Source of the DNA: an uncultured Pseudomonadales bacterium
GTDB taxonomy: Bacteria > Pseudomonadota > Gammaproteobacteria > Pseudomonadales > Azotimanducaceae
NCBI GenBank assembly: GCA_951813295.1
Contig: CATOTI010000002.1
Location: 1,240,001-1,304,000, forward strand
Reading direction: 5' to 3'
Length of the DNA: 64,000 nt
Part shown: positions 61,810-64,000 of the stretch, piece after piece
Layout of the letters: each line of letters starts with the position of its first letter
Numbering within the stretch: position 1 is the stretch's first letter
Position numbers and translations under genes: made by a program
The notes under the pieces: generated by a model
Databases searched by the model: none
What the model saw: only the letters and a program-made list of their open reading frames with translations
Told to the model about the DNA's origin: nothing

Positions 61810-63074
61810 GCGGCTTCAGTGAGCGACGGGCGCTCGCTGCGTCGGGCGAACGTTCGATCTTGTCGTTGATCGAGGAGGACGTCGAGCGACTGCGCGAGAC
61901 GAACGCACGCTACGACTATCTGAGCATTGAAGCGTCCGATTGTCTCGAGCGTGCCCGCCGGCTCGATGAGACGGCGCCGACAGATCGCGGTCCGCTCGCT
62001 GGCCTTTCCTTCACGGCGAAGGATTGGATCAGCGTTGCGGGACTACCGGCGGGTCGAAGTTTTGGCGCACCATTCGAACGGATCGCAAAACGGGACGCGG
62101 CGGTCGTTGCGCGCTTGTGGCAAGCCGGTGCCATTCTCCTCGGCATCACGCGCGCGGTCGGCGATGCTGACGAGGCGCCCGGACCCGTCAATCCGCGTGC
62201 CGTCGCGCATACACCCGGGGCGAGTAGCCGCGGTGATGCGGTGGCTGTGGCGTGTGGTGGCGCGTTTTTCGGTATCGGCAGCGATTCCGGCGGCAGCATT
62301 CGTTGGCCGGCGCACTGCTGCGGTGTGGTCGGTTACAAACCTTCGAGTGGTCGTGTGCCGTCGACCGGGCATGTGCCGCCGATCATCGGACTCACGGATC
62401 CGCGCACGGTCATCGGTCCGCTCGTCGCGCGTGTCGACGATCTCCTGGCGTTGATGCCGATCTTGAGCGGCGCTGACGGCATCGATGCGACGGTTACCGG
62501 ATGGCCGGAACCGACCGTCCGGCGGTTCGACGAAATGCGCATCGCGGTCTTTGACCGGTTCGACGATGCCGAACCCGATGATGAAACGATGCGGGTTTGC
62601 GCCGCGGCAGCGGCCAGGCTTCAAACACTCGGGGCGACGGTCTCGCATGAGACGCCGCCCCTCATCGAGACGGCCTTCGCGATCACGCGAGCTTATTGGC
62701 GCCGGCCCGAATCAATGTCGAACTCGACCTGGGCGCCGCCTTATCCGAGTTCTCTCACGGCTGATGAGGTGGAGAAGTCGCTCTTCGACTGGGATCGCCT
62801 GCGGCGGGGCTTCTTTTCCTTCATGCAGGATTTCGACGCCATCGTCTGTCCGGTGGCGGCGTCCCCGGCGCCGGCAATAGAGCCGGATTACCGCGTCGGC
62901 GCGGAAGATTATCGCTACACATTGCCGTTCAGCCTCACCGGTCAGCCGGTAATCGCCGTACCGGCGGGAACGAGCCGTGATGGGCGCCCGATCAGCCTGC
63001 AGGTCGCTGGTCGTCTGCACGGTGACGAAGAGCTCCTGGCGATCGCGCGCGCCATCGAAACCGCTCTCGACTAA
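61806..63074 (+). CDS. Amidase signature family protein
   Basis: A 422-residue protein with the Ser-cisSer-Lys centre: lysine in LSFTAKDWIS, the cis-serine region in PGASSRGDAVAVA and the nucleophile in GSDSGGSIRWPAH. It should hydrolyse an amide. It starts with TTG overlapping the dehydrogenase stop. The divergence in the second half (WRRPESMSNSTW) gives no hint of the substrate. Confidence 0.85.
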   Translation: MSGFSERRALAASGERSILSLIEEDVERLRETNARYDYLSIEASDCLERARRLDETAPTDRGPLAGLSFTAKDWISVAGLPAGRSFGAPFERIAKRDAAVVARLWQAGAILLGITRAVGDADEAPGPVNPRAVAHTPGASSRGDAVAVACGGAFFGIGSDSGGSIRWPAHCCGVVGYKPSSGRVPSTGHVPPIIGLTDPRTVIGPLVARVDDLLALMPILSGADGIDATVTGWPEPTVRRFDEMRIAVFDRFDDAEPDDETMRVCAAAAARLQTLGATVSHETPPLIETAFAITRAYWRRPESMSNSTWAPPYPSSLTADEVEKSLFDWDRLRRGFFSFMQDFDAIVCPVAASPAPAIEPDYRVGAEDYRYTLPFSLTGQPVIAVPAGTSRDGRPISLQVAGRLHGDEELLAIARAIETALD

Positions 63075-64000
63075 TCCGATTCGAGGTTGGAGAGCCCTGC
63101 GCGAACGCGTTCGGCTTTGTCGGTATCCCACCACCAGGCGTCGACGTGCGGTACTCGATTGAGAGCTTTGCCGCGATCGGCGCGTCCGAACTTGTCCCAG
63201 TAAACGAGCCGAGAGCCGGGCTGTGTACCGAACGGAACGAAGTAGAAGCTCCACATGAGAATACGATCGAGGGCGCGCGTGGCGGCGTAGAGTTCTTCGG
63301 CCGTGCGCGCCGCGATGGTCCGTTCGATCAGTTCGTCGACGGCCGGGTCGCGCAAGCGGATCCAGTTGCGGCCAAAATCGAGGTCGGCGGCGGCACTGCC
63401 GAACCAGTTTCGCAGTTGGAGCCCGGGCATCTCACCCGGGCGCCAGCGCACGGAATTGCCATCGAACTTCCCGGTTCGGCTGCGGTAAAGCCATTGGGAA
63501 ACTTCGGGTGCGACGCCGGACGACGCGATGCCGACCCGTTTGAGATTGTCGACGAGCGACAGGTTCTGGCGAATCGAGTATTTCGATACGCCGATGAAAT
63601 TGAGCGTCAAAGGTTCGCCTGTCGTGACGTTGCGCATCACGCCGTCACGGATCTCCCAGCCGGCTTCTTCGAACAGAGTAAGCGCGCGCGTGACGTTGTC
63701 GCGTTGACGGCCGAACCCGGTCGCTGGCGGCGGCGCGATCGGCGTTGTGAAAACTCGATCGGGGATCCGACCACGCCAAGGTTCCAGAAGCTCGAGCTCC
63801 GCTTCGCTCGGTAGCCCCTCGGCCGCCATCGGCGAGTTCTGGAAGAAGCTCACGCCGGTGTCGTAGAAGTCGTAGAAGAGCACACGATTGGTCCACTGAA
63901 AGTCGAACAGCAGCCAGAGTGCTTCGCGTACGCGGATGTCGGCAAGAGGCGCTCGCTCGACGTTCCAGATCACCGGCCACCAGAGCCCCTCGGTTCGAGC
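63071..64000 (-). CDS. Family 5 extracellular solute-binding protein (partial)
   Basis: The C-terminal 309 residues of a peptide/nickel-type ABC transporter binding protein; the gene runs out of the window at 64000. PLADIRVREALWLLFDFQWT and WYFVPFGTQPG-like text (in fact MWSFYFVPFGTQPGSRLVYW) mark it as of the YejA-like kind, which brings in oligopeptides. Its last bases overlap the amidase end by four bases on the other strand. The signal peptide and ABC partners lie outside. Confidence 0.8.
   Translation of the reverse strand, partial: ARTEGLWWPVIWNVERAPLADIRVREALWLLFDFQWTNRVLFYDFYDTGVSFFQNSPMAAEGLPSEAELELLEPWRGRIPDRVFTTPIAPPPATGFGRQRDNVTRALTLFEEAGWEIRDGVMRNVTTGEPLTLNFIGVSKYSIRQNLSLVDNLKRVGIASSGVAPEVSQWLYRSRTGKFDGNSVRWRPGEMPGLQLRNWFGSAAADLDFGRNWIRLRDPAVDELIERTIAARTAEELYAATRALDRILMWSFYFVPFGTQPGSRLVYWDKFGRADRGKALNRVPHVDAWWWDTDKAERVRAGLSNLESD

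Overview
The window is about 64 kb of GC-rich bacterial DNA. Its gene content suggests a free-living, probably marine proteobacterium, most likely a gammaproteobacterium: a DUF1592/DUF1552 pair, several phytanoyl-CoA-type dioxygenases, class III CoA-transferases, a form II CoxL-type molybdenum hydroxylase, an AGCS symporter and a MauG-type dihaem protein. No marker gene fixes the taxon, so this is inference. Genes are tightly packed, often with 4-base stop/start overlaps, and TTG and GTG starts are common.

Left host region (1-17149): the tail end of a DUF1592-type gene, its DUF1552 partner, a methyltransferase, a TauD dioxygenase with a degenerate aldo/keto reductase, a dienelactone hydrolase, a glyoxalase-fold protein, a frameshifted monooxygenase-like gene, an amidohydrolase with an AGCS transporter, three PhyH-family dioxygenases, a two-subunit class III CoA-transferase, a metallo-beta-lactamase lipoprotein and a periplasmic protein of unknown function. 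This is oxidative and CoA-linked catabolism of unidentified compounds.

Element (17150-41076): a defective, rearranged prophage related to transposable (Mu/D3112-like) siphophages. It ends in imperfect terminal inverted repeats of about 45 bp beginning 5'-TGT. The right end cuts a RIO1-type kinase gene and supplies its stop codon. The tail module (terminator, tube, frameshifted chaperones, tape measure, lambda M, L, K and fused I-J homologues, acetyltransferase) reads leftward. The lysis and head module (endolysin, holin, Mu gp25-gp28 analogues, portal fused to MuF and a toxin-like domain, Mu G) reads rightward. They meet at about 32.3 kb, where a coiled-coil gene and an adenine methylase are both truncated. 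I see no transposase, repressor, head protease or major capsid gene.

Right host region (41077-64000): truncated RIO kinase, LOG-family hydrolase, class III CoA-transferase, a CoxG-S-L-M operon with a quinone oxidoreductase, short-chain dehydrogenases, a tRNA-Gly(CCC) whose 3' end is duplicated 1.9 kb downstream, an enolase-superfamily dehydratase, DoxX, an esterase, two VOC proteins, an Asp/Glu racemase, a MauG-like dihaem protein, a TPR protein, a divergent ArsR/SRPBCC pair with a palindromic operator, a zinc alcohol dehydrogenase, an amidase and a partial peptide-binding protein.

The most interesting parts are the element's architecture, the canonical A AAA AAC slippery site in its tail chaperone gene, the portal-MuF-nuclease-like fusion, and the fused I-J tail-tip protein carrying 246-bp tandem repeats.
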